Assembly: GCA_045613945.1 (NCBI GenBank)
Contig: JAZLBZ010000017.1
Location: 1 to 64,000, forward strand
Length of the DNA: 64,000 nt
Direction of reading: 5' to 3'
From: HGM04593 sp045613945
GTDB taxonomy: Bacteria; Bacteroidota; Bacteroidia; Bacteroidales; Bacteroidaceae
Under the pieces are notes generated by a model. That model made no database searches. It was not told the DNA's origin and saw only the letters and a program-made list of their open reading frames with translations. Shown here in pieces: positions 52,863 to 61,034 of the stretch. Numbering within the stretch: the first letter of the stretch is position 1; each line of letters begins with the position of its first letter. The position numbers and the translations under genes were made by a program.

Positions 52863-52893
52863 CTAAATTAGTGATTTCCTGTAACAAATCAAA
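52863..52893 (-). promoter_or_regulatory. Promoter of the 548-aa gene
   Basis: On the minus strand TTTG (52890-52893) and TAATTTAG (52863-52870), 19 nt apart; the -7 box has one mismatch to TAnnTTTG. Confidence 0.5.
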
Positions 52894-52953
52894 TGAAAAG
52901 GGATACTTCTATTGAAATATCCCCTCATAAGGTGTGTATGGCACTTGCGGTTC

Positions 52954-53283
52954 TCAATCCCATTGTGCCTCCCAATCAAGGATGTTTTCCCACACTTCGA
53001 GCAATGCATCCTCCACGTTGTGCAGCGACTGCACGCCCAGACTGTTTATGGGCAATCGCTCGCCCTCTTTGTTGCATACATGCCATTCGTCGTTTGCCTT
53101 TACAACACTCATGCATAGTTTGCCCGGCACCATTTCCTCAATCTCATATCCACAGGTGTTTATCACCTTTGTTCCTTCAAAACTGTCGGGTATGTGCATT
53201 TGGTTGTCTATTTGCTTTTTCCAGATACTGTTGCACAGATCATTAACGCCGGTAACTGTAGTAGGACTGTTATTGTTTTTCAT
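52954..53283 (-). CDS. Uncharacterised 109-aa protein
   Basis: No family recognised. The protein is soluble and slightly acidic, beginning MKNNNSPTTVTGVNDLCNSI and ending WENILDWEAQWD. The pattern KLCMSVVKANDEWHVCNKEG suggests a beta hairpin. I prefer the ATG at 53283 over a GTG at 53295. It follows the 143-aa gene by about 55 bp, with a GC-rich hairpin between them (53308-53334), so it may be co-transcribed at reduced level. Confidence 0.65.
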   Translation of the reverse strand: MKNNNSPTTVTGVNDLCNSIWKKQIDNQMHIPDSFEGTKVINTCGYEIEEMVPGKLCMSVVKANDEWHVCNKEGERLPINSLGVQSLHNVEDALLEVWENILDWEAQWD

Positions 53284-53307
53284 TTTCTTATACACTTTAA
53301 CATGTGG

Positions 53308-53334
53308 TTTTCGCGCCCGGTTGGGCGCAGAAAA
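53308..53334 (-). terminator. GC-rich hairpin between two small genes
   Basis: GCGCCC and GGGCGC pair around GGTT, with TTTTC/GAAAA flanks. Without a clear T run it may be a partial terminator or mRNA stability element. Confidence 0.4.
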
Positions 53335-53339
53335 CTTGT

Positions 53340-53771
53340 TTATTTGATTTTGTTAGCCTTTTTCTCCAGGAACTCCCCAAGTGCCATGCCGCAGTCGGCG
53401 GTTTGGGCGAATTCCTGTTTTTTCTCGTTCCATTCGCCCTCGACTTTTCTGCCCAAAAGTTCCTGTTTTTCCTCTTCGCTCATTTCGCTCATTTCGCTTA
53501 ACCTGCGGCCGCGGCTAATGAAAGATTTGGCGTCGAGCATATATTTGTTTATGCCAATTGTGATGAAGCAGATCTCGTCGCCGGTTTTGGGGTTGGTGAG
53601 GACTTTGCTTTTGTAGTCCTTGAGGTCAAATTTATCCCTGTTGCTGAATGTGACTTCGTTGCCGTTGCGCTGCTTGAGCTGGAAGAACCACCATTTGTCA
53701 TAGGCTGCTGTGCGCTTGCCGGCAGGTTTGTCAATGAGGTAGTTGTGGTTGAAGTCGAATGTCTTTGCCAT
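53340..53771 (-). CDS. Uncharacterised 143-aa basic protein
   Basis: No family recognised. It opens MAKTFDFNHNYLIDKPAGKR and contains KWWFFQLKQRNGNEVTFSNR, ICFITIGINKYMLD and a short tandem SEMSEMSEEE (a 9-bp repeat in the DNA). It is rich in K and E with a likely helical tail. There is no signal peptide. It is the first gene after one of three copies of the cluster's special promoter (53798-53828), 26 nt before the ATG, which ties it to the AAA+ ATPase and the 217-aa gene. Confidence 0.7.
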   Translation of the reverse strand: MAKTFDFNHNYLIDKPAGKRTAAYDKWWFFQLKQRNGNEVTFSNRDKFDLKDYKSKVLTNPKTGDEICFITIGINKYMLDAKSFISRGRRLSEMSEMSEEEKQELLGRKVEGEWNEKKQEFAQTADCGMALGEFLEKKANKIK

Positions 53772-53797
53772 AATAGTGATGTTTTTGAATTACACAT

Positions 53798-53828
53798 ATA
53801 ATATGGAAACAGAGAGGCCAAATTTCAA
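53798..53828 (-). promoter_or_regulatory. Cluster promoter motif, copy 1
   Basis: On the minus strand TTGA (53825-53828), 14 nt, then GTTTCCATATTAT (53798-53810). Same spacing and nearly the same sequence as the copies at 59060-59090 and 60913-60943. TTG and the ATATTAT box sit at the normal -33/-7 distance, but the box is not TAnnTTTG. Confidence 0.65.
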
Positions 53829-54002
53829 AAACAGATCATTTGTTTAAGATATTTTAACAAAAACTGCACGCACCTCATAGTGAGATGTGTGATGACCGTC
53901 AGGGTAGTGTATATACTATCAGATTTCCACTACAAAAGTACCACCTGACGATGTCGCCTGTTTACCTTTTAAAGGAACGCATTCATCTGTGGAACAGTCT
54001 CT

Positions 54003-55844
54003 TTATATCTCTACAAAATTTCCGTAAAGCTTTTTAGGGAGGCAAGAGTAGCATCCTTCGCTAATTATTGCCTTCACATTCTTGTAGTAGTCGCTTGCGC
54101 CGGCAGGCACCTTTATAACCTTTGGCGAAGTTTCATCGCCCCAGAAGGCACAATCTCCAAGTTCCTTTATCTTTTCCGGAAGTGTAATTTCCTTCAGTGG
54201 GCAGTCATTAAAGGCATTGACTCCAAGTGATGAAACATTGGGTATGACAACATTGGTGAGTGCAGTCCTGCAAAAAGCTCCTTTACCAATCTTCTTTAGC
54301 CCCTTGGGCAAGACAATATTTGCGAGTGCACTATTTTCAAAAAAAGCCCAACTGTTAATGGTCTTTACCCCTTTACCTATAGTGACATCTGTAAGTTCAC
54401 GGCAGCCGGTGAAAGCGTAACTTCCAATAATTTCTACACTGTCTGGGATATTTACCTTGGTAAGATGGAGGCAACTCTTGAAAGTGTACTCAGCAATACT
54501 CGTTATACTATCAGGTATATCTATTTCGGTAAGGCCGCATTCAGCGAAAGCCCGTTCCTCGATATTAGTTACACTGTGTGGGATGACAATGCTTTTGAGT
54601 TGTTTGGCATCCCAGAAGGCACCACTTCCAATCACAGTCACGCTGTCGGGAATAATCGTTGTGCAGCATCCATACAACAATTTGTTGGTTGCAGTCTCAA
54701 TGATGGCATTACATCCTTCGCGTGAGTCGTAGCGAGGATGCCCCTCGGCAACGGCAAGACTTTTGAGTGCATAACATTCAAGGAACATTCCCATTGATAT
54801 TTCTGTCACACTCTTGGGCAATACAAAACTCTCTAAGTTGTGGCATTCATAAAAGGCTCTATACCCAATGGTCTTGACACCTTCTGCTACAGTAATGCTT
54901 TTCAGCGAATCGCAATGAAGGAAAGCCTCTGCACCAATCTCGGTAACACCCTCCTCTATGGTAACACTTGTGAGCTCACGGCAGAATTCAAAGGCATTCT
55001 CGCCAATGGTCTTCACATTACCTGGAATTGTTATTTCTATAATGTGGCTCTGCTTGAATGCACTTTGTTCAATGGTTGTAACACTGTCGGGAATCTCTAT
55101 TTTTGTAAGCTTGCTATCCATGAAGGCATAATCTCCAATAGTTGTTACGCTGTTGGGGATAACCGTTGTACTGCATGTGTATAACAGTTTGTTGGTTGCG
55201 GTCTCAATGATGGCATTGCATCCTTCGCGTGAGTCAAAGGCCGGATTACCTTCGGCAATGATTATGCTCTCGTAGTCGCAGGTGTAATAAGAAGATAATC
55301 CTATTTTAGTTACGCTCGTTGGAATGGTAATGCTCTTGAGCGCCGGGCAAGAATCGATGCCATACAAGTCTGTGGCACCTTCCTCTATGACTATACTCTC
55401 AAGGCTGGTACAGCCGGAGAAAATTCCGTTGCCGGTAGTCTTTAGACTCAAAGTTTTAGGGAAGGTGAGGCCGGTTATCTTGCTGCAACCTTTGAAAGCG
55501 TAATTGCCAATACGTGTCAAGCCTTCAGGGAGAACAAAATCTGTAAGGTTATTGCATCCCTCAAAAGCGTTTTCACCAATCTTCTTAAGGCCTTTTTCCA
55601 TTGTAAGACTTACAAGTGCAGTACAATTTGCAAACGCACCTTTGTCAATTGTGTTCACACCCTTGGGGATTGCCACACTCACAAGCCCTGTGCAACCTGC
55701 AAATGCCTCCTCACCAATCTTCTTAACACCTTTGGGAAAGGCGATGCTGGTAAGTTCGGTACACCCTTTGAACGCCTCGTTCTCAATTTCTTTCACTCCG
55801 GCAGGGATAATTCCCACGCCGTCCTTTATCTCATATTTTGCCAT
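54003..55844 (-). CDS. BspA-type leucine-rich repeat protein without signal peptide
   Basis: A 613-aa protein made almost wholly of ~23-residue LRR_5 (BspA/TpLRR) repeats of the form IPDSVTTIGDYAF. It begins at residue 1 with MAKYEIKDGVGIIPAGVKEI. Such proteins are normally secreted adhesins; here no signal peptide or sorting domain is present, so it may act in the cytoplasm. Two blocks of ~170 residues are near-duplicates, each with SREGCNAIIETATNKLLY, showing recent internal expansion. ATG 55844 was chosen over a TTG at 55853. It is a scaffold for protein contacts; partner unknown. Confidence 0.88.
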   Translation of the reverse strand: MAKYEIKDGVGIIPAGVKEIENEAFKGCTELTSIAFPKGVKKIGEEAFAGCTGLVSVAIPKGVNTIDKGAFANCTALVSLTMEKGLKKIGENAFEGCNNLTDFVLPEGLTRIGNYAFKGCSKITGLTFPKTLSLKTTGNGIFSGCTSLESIVIEEGATDLYGIDSCPALKSITIPTSVTKIGLSSYYTCDYESIIIAEGNPAFDSREGCNAIIETATNKLLYTCSTTVIPNSVTTIGDYAFMDSKLTKIEIPDSVTTIEQSAFKQSHIIEITIPGNVKTIGENAFEFCRELTSVTIEEGVTEIGAEAFLHCDSLKSITVAEGVKTIGYRAFYECHNLESFVLPKSVTEISMGMFLECYALKSLAVAEGHPRYDSREGCNAIIETATNKLLYGCCTTIIPDSVTVIGSGAFWDAKQLKSIVIPHSVTNIEERAFAECGLTEIDIPDSITSIAEYTFKSCLHLTKVNIPDSVEIIGSYAFTGCRELTDVTIGKGVKTINSWAFFENSALANIVLPKGLKKIGKGAFCRTALTNVVIPNVSSLGVNAFNDCPLKEITLPEKIKELGDCAFWGDETSPKVIKVPAGASDYYKNVKAIISEGCYSCLPKKLYGNFVEI

Positions 55845-55863
55845 AAAAGTCAAGTACGATTAC

Positions 55864-56205
55864 CTACACATCGCGAGGTTTATATGCGCTTGTAATCTCT
55901 CTATTCAATTCAAATTCGCGCGCTTGAATTGCGGCAGTTCCATCGGGAATGATAAGAACTCTGTCCTCGTTTTCATCATCATTCCAATCCTCATCTTCAT
56001 CGTCTTAGTTGAATGAATTGAGCATTGTCCAATTTCCGTCTTCATCTACCTCTTGGAGTGAAAGGGTATATCCAAACGAATCCTCTCTGTCTGTTATGTC
56101 CCACGCACAGGTGCCTCGGCAAGTCCCATTTCTGCTGCCTTCTGATACCATTCTACTGCCTTCTTGTTGTTCTTTTTCTTGCCGGTTATGAGACAAGCGC
56201 TCCAC
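55864..56205 (-). pseudogene. Decayed Sel1-repeat/acidic gene remnant
   Basis: Between the Sel1 and LRR genes, one frame reads a Sel1-like piece (NNKKAVEWYQKAAEMGLAEA) to a stop at 56094. After a frameshift near 56110 a second frame reads CAWDITDREDSFGYTLS... to an in-frame TAA at 56005-56007, and then continues open through DDEDEDWNDDENEDRVLII to TAG at 55864-55866. This points to a broken gene whose pieces are a Sel1 repeat, a short unknown domain and an acidic C-terminus. It could also be a sequencing error plus a real stop; read depth would tell. Confidence 0.6.
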
Positions 56206-57393
56206 TTAAATTCCTGCTAGGATACCTATTCTTTCGCCATACACGTATGGATTGAAAAAGTCGACAAAGAAAGTATCAATTACGCAGAATACCATTACTG
56301 CAAAACTCCAGTTCTTGAGATAGATGTAGAGTATCTCACTCCACTTGAAATTCTTGAATTTCAAGCATCTGTAACTACCGTCGCTGTCCCATCTGCTATA
56401 ACTACTGTCTATTTGGATCATCTTCCTGTTGTCTATGAAATCGTATCGGCCGGTTGGTATCAATGGAATGTACAATATGCTCAAGAAACTATATGTGGTT
56501 CTATTGTTGATGCGACCGAACAATACATTTCCTACGCCAAATATGCTTGTGAATGATTCACGAATCCACTGATCCTGGAACTGGGTAAGATCCCTGTACT
56601 CATTGTCTGATATCAAAGGGTAATAGAGGTATTTGCTAAGGAAATAGACCACTGCTGCCACGCAGAACACTGTGAAACGGGTGCTGCCCCAGTAACCGTT
56701 CTGCACTCCAAACAGAATGACTGCAGCAATGAGGCTATAGCCAATGATGTTGTTGGTAATGCTCCAGGCTGCCTGTATCTTACGTGTGCGGCGCTCTTTT
56801 TTGTTTTCTTCTTGTATTGCGGGGTCTTCAGATGGTGCAGAAACTTCTTTTTGGGGTTTAGAAGTTCTTTTTTTCTTCTTCTTTTTCTTCTCAGGATGTT
56901 CCTCCAGGTATTCACGGAGTTCCTTCAGGTCCTCAATGGCTTGCTTGTGTCCCTGCTCGGCAGCTTTGCTGTACCATTTCTCGGCCTCTTCAAAATCCTC
57001 TCCAACATCTTCGCCTGCCTCGTAAATGCAGCCAAGATAGTGCTGTGCTTCGGGGTCTCCCTGCTCGGCAGCCATCCTAAACCATTTGGCTGCCTGTGCG
57101 TAATCCTGAAGAAGATAGTTGCGTATGCCACACTCGAACTGCGCCTTGCAATGTCCGGCATTGGCTGCCTTGTGCCACCACTTGCCGGCCAATTCAGGGC
57201 TGCTCTTTACGCCATACCCGCCAAAATAGCAGTCGCCAAGTTTGTAGCAGGCCTCGATGTGCTCAAGGTCTGCTGCTTTTTTGTAATATGTTACGGCCTT
57301 CTTAAGGTCCTTTTCCTTGCCGTTACGCCCGTTGTAGTAGTCCTCGGCAGTCTCATAGTATGCAACTGCCTTATCATTTGTGTTTGTTGCCAT
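56206..57393 (-). CDS. Sel1-repeat membrane protein
   Basis: A 395-aa protein. Residues ~8-160 hold four Sel1-like (TPR-related) repeats such as DLKKAVTYYKKAADLEHIEA and QAAKWFRMAAEQGDPEAQHY. Next comes a very basic linker with seven consecutive Lys (KKKKKKK), and then two adjacent membrane helices (IIGYSLIAAVILFGV; FTVFCVAAVVYFLSKY), a beta section (SILYIPLIPTGRYDFI) and a C-terminal hydrophobic segment. The repeats would face the cytoplasm and recruit partners to the membrane. No signal peptide is present. It precedes the decayed gene and the LRR gene on the same strand. Confidence 0.82.
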   Translation of the reverse strand: MATNTNDKAVAYYETAEDYYNGRNGKEKDLKKAVTYYKKAADLEHIEACYKLGDCYFGGYGVKSSPELAGKWWHKAANAGHCKAQFECGIRNYLLQDYAQAAKWFRMAAEQGDPEAQHYLGCIYEAGEDVGEDFEEAEKWYSKAAEQGHKQAIEDLKELREYLEEHPEKKKKKKKRTSKPQKEVSAPSEDPAIQEENKKERRTRKIQAAWSITNNIIGYSLIAAVILFGVQNGYWGSTRFTVFCVAAVVYFLSKYLYYPLISDNEYRDLTQFQDQWIRESFTSIFGVGNVLFGRINNRTTYSFLSILYIPLIPTGRYDFIDNRKMIQIDSSYSRWDSDGSYRCLKFKNFKWSEILYIYLKNWSFAVMVFCVIDTFFVDFFNPYVYGERIGILAGI

Positions 57394-57435
57394 CGTAATG
57401 CTTTTGTTTTAGTTTTTCTAATGTTTAAAAGTATA

Positions 57436-57540
57436 TTATATCTCTTCCCAGCCTTTCTTTATGTTGTCGGCAATTTCGGCGGCTAGTATCTCACGAATCT
57501 GCTCCTCGCTGCTGCTGAATGCCATGTGGCGCTTTATCAT
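57436..57540 (-). CDS. Possible 34-aa small protein or gene fragment
   Basis: An open frame MIKRHMAFSSSEEQIREILA... of 34 codons, 43 nt before the Sel1 gene. AAGGAG lies directly before its ATG, and better spaced for the internal ATG at 57525. It looks like an amphipathic helix. In-frame stops (TGA TAA) and an A-run lie just upstream, so it may equally be the 3' end of a gene broken by a frameshift. The rest of 57541-57698 holds no other gene that I can support. Confidence 0.35.
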   Translation of the reverse strand: MIKRHMAFSSSEEQIREILAAEIADNIKKGWEEI

Positions 57541-57698
57541 CTCCTTGCGTGATGAACTATAGTCGGTATGATATCTTTTTTTTTATCAGTTGCTGCAAGT
57601 GTTCTCTTTAACACCTTTGCACTTATTTACAAAGTAAAATAAAAGAAAGCCAATAACTATATTTCGCATGTTAATAAGTGTTAATGCGATTTTGTGGG

Positions 57699-58256
57699 TT
57701 ACTTAATTAGCGCCTCTATAAAGCATTTCTTGTAGGCAGCGGCTTTCATCCCGGTCATGTTATATATGTAGTCAAGTATGCAATCGTTGGTCTCGCAATT
57801 CAAGTGGAACTGCTCTCTTACAGCGTCCAATGCCTTGCCAATTGCCTTGTCGGCGCTGTGAAGAAGGGCGTCGCTAAATGTTGCTTCGGCATTGCCATCG
57901 AATATGTAGGGGTTCTTTACCGAGTTGTACTTTAAATTGGGGTGCTTCATTCTCCATGCCTCCTTTATGCCTGCGTGGCAGTAGATGAATGAAGGCACAC
58001 CGGCAAGGCCGGCAAACTTGGCTATTGTCTTTGCTGGCTTGTTGAATATGATGTATGTGTGTGCGGCGTCATCAGAAGTCGCTATGTGGCAGTGATTCTT
58101 CTTTATGATATCTGCAAGGTTCCCCTCACCGCAATCGCACAATACTGCAATGCTCATTATGTTGCTGTACATCCTGTCGCCGATGACCAGTTTGCTGCTG
58201 ATGTCCAATGTCATTTTATTGTTACTTGAGATTTCCCTTTTGTGTAGCCATTCCAT
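57699..58256 (-). CDS. Uncharacterised 185-aa protein
   Basis: No family recognised. It is soluble, with six cysteines (among them CDCGEG, NHCHIA, YCHAG and KKCF). The pattern SNIMSIAVLCDCGEGNLADI looks like a strand-turn-helix, and AKTIAKFAGLAGVPSFIYCHAG a second one. The C-terminal third is helical. It follows the 217-aa gene by 85 bp on the same strand and probably shares its transcript. The ATG at 58256 is the first in frame; internal Met codons at residues 15 and 29 are possible alternatives. Confidence 0.7.
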   Translation of the reverse strand: MEWLHKREISSNNKMTLDISSKLVIGDRMYSNIMSIAVLCDCGEGNLADIIKKNHCHIATSDDAAHTYIIFNKPAKTIAKFAGLAGVPSFIYCHAGIKEAWRMKHPNLKYNSVKNPYIFDGNAEATFSDALLHSADKAIGKALDAVREQFHLNCETNDCILDYIYNMTGMKAAAYKKCFIEALIK

Positions 58257-58341
58257 TACTCTCCTTAATACCCGAATATTTTATCTACCAATCTTTAGTT
58301 CTATAATTATTTATTGCTTTTTTTTGTATTATTGCAGGCCA

Positions 58342-58995
58342 TTAATATATACGCAGCATTGTCTCGTCATCAACAACCTTACCGATGGTTGTATTGTCAG
58401 GGAGTGGGGCATTGATGCAGTCGTTAAGCAGCTGTTCGTATGACAATCCGTTTTTCACTATTGTACCTGTAATGTCGCGGAAAGTCCAAGCACCGATACG
58501 CTTGCCGTTCTCATCATATACAGGAATTACAGGGAAATCCAGCCTATGCTGCAGATGCTCTTTGAATATGTCAAGCCTGAGCAATCCGGCTGCACTATGG
58601 TTGAGCAGTGTATCGAATGGAACATAACACAAAGCCTCCAATGTCTTTTCCAAGTTCTCTACACCTTTCTCCTCGTCTTCTGCGTCATTTGCGTCAAGCG
58701 CCTTTGCCAACGCAGTGCATTTTGCATTGAGAATACTGTATGCTTTGTCTGCAAATGTAAACAGTGAGTAGTGATAGATGTAAACCATAAGGCTTGCCTG
58801 TGCTTCGGCATTCGCCAGTTGCTCGATGTTGCAAGGCAAGAGTTTTTGCGATGATGGCAACAGGTCAATAAGGGCACTCTGCAACTCGGTCAATAGAGTG
58901 CATCCACTCTCGGCAGCTTCCAAAAGTTCTGGGTAATTATACTCCAAAAATTCTCTCATCGTGTGTGGCTGTCGGAATTTTCCTAATCTTAACAT
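58342..58995 (-). CDS. Uncharacterised 217-aa helical protein
   Basis: No family recognised. The N-terminal 120 residues are mostly helical (TMREFLEYNYPELLEAAES, LQSALIDLLPSSQKLL, MVYIYHYSLFTFADKAYSIL), and the C-terminal part has a beta pattern (FPVIPVYDENGKRIGAWTF) ending in GKVVDDETMLRIY. There is no signal peptide. It is the first gene after copy 2 of the cluster promoter motif (59060-59090), 64 nt before the ATG. Confidence 0.72.
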   Translation of the reverse strand: MLRLGKFRQPHTMREFLEYNYPELLEAAESGCTLLTELQSALIDLLPSSQKLLPCNIEQLANAEAQASLMVYIYHYSLFTFADKAYSILNAKCTALAKALDANDAEDEEKGVENLEKTLEALCYVPFDTLLNHSAAGLLRLDIFKEHLQHRLDFPVIPVYDENGKRIGAWTFRDITGTIVKNGLSYEQLLNDCINAPLPDNTTIGKVVDDETMLRIY

Positions 58996-59059
58996 AGCAA
59001 ACGATTTTTATAGGTTTGTTTTATATATTCTGGTCTGTTGCTTGCCGAGCCAAGCATAT

Positions 59060-59090
59060 ATAATATAGAAACAAAAGGGAAAAATTTCAA
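59060..59090 (-). promoter_or_regulatory. Cluster promoter motif, copy 2
   Basis: On the minus strand TTGA (59087-59090), 14 nt, GTTTCTATATTAT (59060-59072). The flanking TTTGAAATTT is also shared with copy 1. Confidence 0.65.
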
Positions 59091-59213
59091 AGTCAAAAGC
59101 CTGTTTGCTTAAAAATATTTTTCAATGCATTGATGTACAACGAGATGTTGTGTGTTAAAAATGGTTAAACAAGACTGCTGCGGCCTGCTCCATTGGGAAT
59201 GGATAGGATGGGA

Positions 59214-60896
59214 TTAGAATCCCACCCTGCGGTGTTGCTCCTTCTTGTTCAGCCTCTCTGCCGCACACTCGGCAAGCAAGGACTGCAACGGGTTCTCCAG
59301 TTCGCCGTGCAGCACCACATTGATGGAGTGTTTGCGTGCTACGTTTTCTATTTGTCCGCCGCTGAGTTCGTGGGCGTGCGCCAGGGTGGTGGCGTCGCTC
59401 TCGCTCAGTTCGGGTATCATCTGTTGCCAAATCTTTGAGCGTACGGTGGCATCGGGCTGCTCGAACTTTATCTTGTAGAGGAAACGGCGCTCAAAGGCGT
59501 TGTCAAGGTTTTCCTGCAGGTTGGTTGTGGCAATCATTATTCCGTCGAGCGTCTCCATCTCCTGCAGGATAATGTTCTGTATCGCGTTCTCCATCTTGTC
59601 AACAGCGTTCTGCGCACCGCTCTTACGGGTGCTGATGATGGCGTCGGCCTCATTGAAGAACAGGATGGGTGCCTGTTCCCTGCGCTTGACAAGTTCGCGG
59701 TAGCGGTCGAAGAGTGCCTTGATATTCTTCTCGCTGTCGCCCACCCATTTGCTTTTTATCTGTGGCACATCTACAACCATAATCTCGCGGCCGGTGAGGC
59801 GTGCAAGCTGGTAGACGGTCTCGGTCTTTCCTGTGCCGGGGCCGCCATAGAACAGGCATGCAAAGCCGCCTCGGAACCCTCGTTTTGCCATTCTCTCGCG
59901 TACCTGCAGGTAGTGTTCCTGTGTGAAGAACTTTGTGAGTTCGTCAATCTTGCCGCTTATAGTATCAGGGTAGAACATCTCCTTGGCGACGAGTTGCTGT
60001 GGCTGCAGCAGGTTGGCAATGCTCTCGTCGGTGGTGCATACTTCCAGTTCGGCAAGCAGTGTGCGCTTGGTGCTGTTGGTGAGTTTGTAGCGGGAGTTGT
60101 CGGCAATGCCGTCAACGCAACCGTGCTCCAGCAGTCCCATCTCAAAGAGCGCATGCTCGCCGGTGCGGAACCCGCGCTTTATTTTTTGGAATTCGCTCTT
60201 GTTGCATATTAGGTCATCCAACTGGGTGATGCGAATGTCATCGTCCTGCTTGTTGATGAGCAGGTGGCAGAAATAGACAAGTATGCCTTGCTCTCTCTTT
60301 GGCAACTTTAGGGCGTGAACTTCTTTGCTAAACCCTACATGCCCGTTGTCGTTGAGCAGCCTGGCACTCTCCTCGATGGCCTCGTCACCGGTAATGGCAT
60401 CCTCGTACATATCGGTGAAAAGGGAGTTTAGGTGCTCAATGACCTCCTCGCAGGTGAGGCCTGTCCTGGGGGCAAGGGTGTAGACGCTGTTGTGCTTGAG
60501 TGCCTTGATGACGGGCGGGTAGATGTCGAACTGATCCTCGTCCCTGGCATCGCGGTAGCGTATGAGGCGGCGGCGTATGAGGGCGTTGATTTCGTCACCA
60601 TACTGCAGCATGCGTATGCTGTTGATGTTCAGGTGGCGCGCAAGGTCGTCAAGGTCAATGCGGTGCGGTCCTTTTGCCATTGCTATGCAAAAGAGCACCG
60701 CCTGTGTCTCGCTGATGCCGTAACTCTTGGCAAGGTATTTTATCTCGCGGCTTGCGCCCTTGAGTTGTGTTGCCTTGAGTTGTGAATCCTTAGACTTCTC
60801 AATGACAGTCTCAATTGCGTCAATGAGTGTGAGTGTTTTTTCGCTTTTCTTTGATGTGCGCTTACCTGTTGTCTTTGCACTCTCTTTTGTTTCCAT
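59214..60896 (-). CDS. AAA+ ATPase with N-terminal winged-helix-like region
   Basis: A 560-aa cytoplasmic ATPase. Residues ~15-330 form several helical, possibly winged-helix segments with no catalytic motif. The AAA+ module has Walker A GGPGTGKT (~351-358), a pore-loop-like KSKWVGDSE, Walker B ILFFNEAD (~411-418) with Asn in place of the usual Asp, a sensor-1 IATTN and arginine fingers in NAFERRF (~470). The C-terminal lid is SGGQIENVARK. I chose ATG 60896; the in-frame ATG at 60914 falls inside the conserved promoter motif. It resembles the SpoVK/CDC48-like remodelling class. Substrate is unknown. Confidence 0.88.
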   Translation of the reverse strand: METKESAKTTGKRTSKKSEKTLTLIDAIETVIEKSKDSQLKATQLKGASREIKYLAKSYGISETQAVLFCIAMAKGPHRIDLDDLARHLNINSIRMLQYGDEINALIRRRLIRYRDARDEDQFDIYPPVIKALKHNSVYTLAPRTGLTCEEVIEHLNSLFTDMYEDAITGDEAIEESARLLNDNGHVGFSKEVHALKLPKREQGILVYFCHLLINKQDDDIRITQLDDLICNKSEFQKIKRGFRTGEHALFEMGLLEHGCVDGIADNSRYKLTNSTKRTLLAELEVCTTDESIANLLQPQQLVAKEMFYPDTISGKIDELTKFFTQEHYLQVRERMAKRGFRGGFACLFYGGPGTGKTETVYQLARLTGREIMVVDVPQIKSKWVGDSEKNIKALFDRYRELVKRREQAPILFFNEADAIISTRKSGAQNAVDKMENAIQNIILQEMETLDGIMIATTNLQENLDNAFERRFLYKIKFEQPDATVRSKIWQQMIPELSESDATTLAHAHELSGGQIENVARKHSINVVLHGELENPLQSLLAECAAERLNKKEQHRRVGF

Positions 60897-60912
60897 ATTT
60901 TCGCGTTTTTGC

Positions 60913-60943
60913 ATAATATAGAAACCGAAGGCAAAAAAATCAA
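60913..60943 (-). promoter_or_regulatory. Cluster promoter motif, copy 3
   Basis: On the minus strand TTGA (60940-60943), 14 nt, GTTTCTATATTAT (60913-60925). It lies about 17 nt before the chosen ATPase start and decides that start. Confidence 0.65.
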
Positions 60944-60965
60944 TGTGAAGTGTTATATTTAATAA

Positions 60966-61005
60966 AATTTAACAGATGGCAAACCGGTTTGCCATCTGTT
61001 AAATT
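60966..61005. terminator. 40-bp perfect palindrome
   Basis: AATTTAACAGATGGCAAACC and its exact inverse complement meet without a spacer, 30 bp after the stop of the kelch-SSS gene. It probably marks the 3' end of that transcript. Confidence 0.6.
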
Positions 61006-61034
61006 AGTGCTTTGGATTCTGGTTTTTCTTGACG

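Noticed and set aside
59214..60896. Classifying the ATPase as FtsH or a Lon-type protease
   Set aside because: No zinc-binding HExxH or Ser-Lys protease domain follows the AAA+ module.
60897..60914. Longer N-terminus of the AAA+ ATPase from ATG 60914
   Set aside because: That ATG overlaps the conserved promoter motif, so it would be upstream of or at the transcription start.
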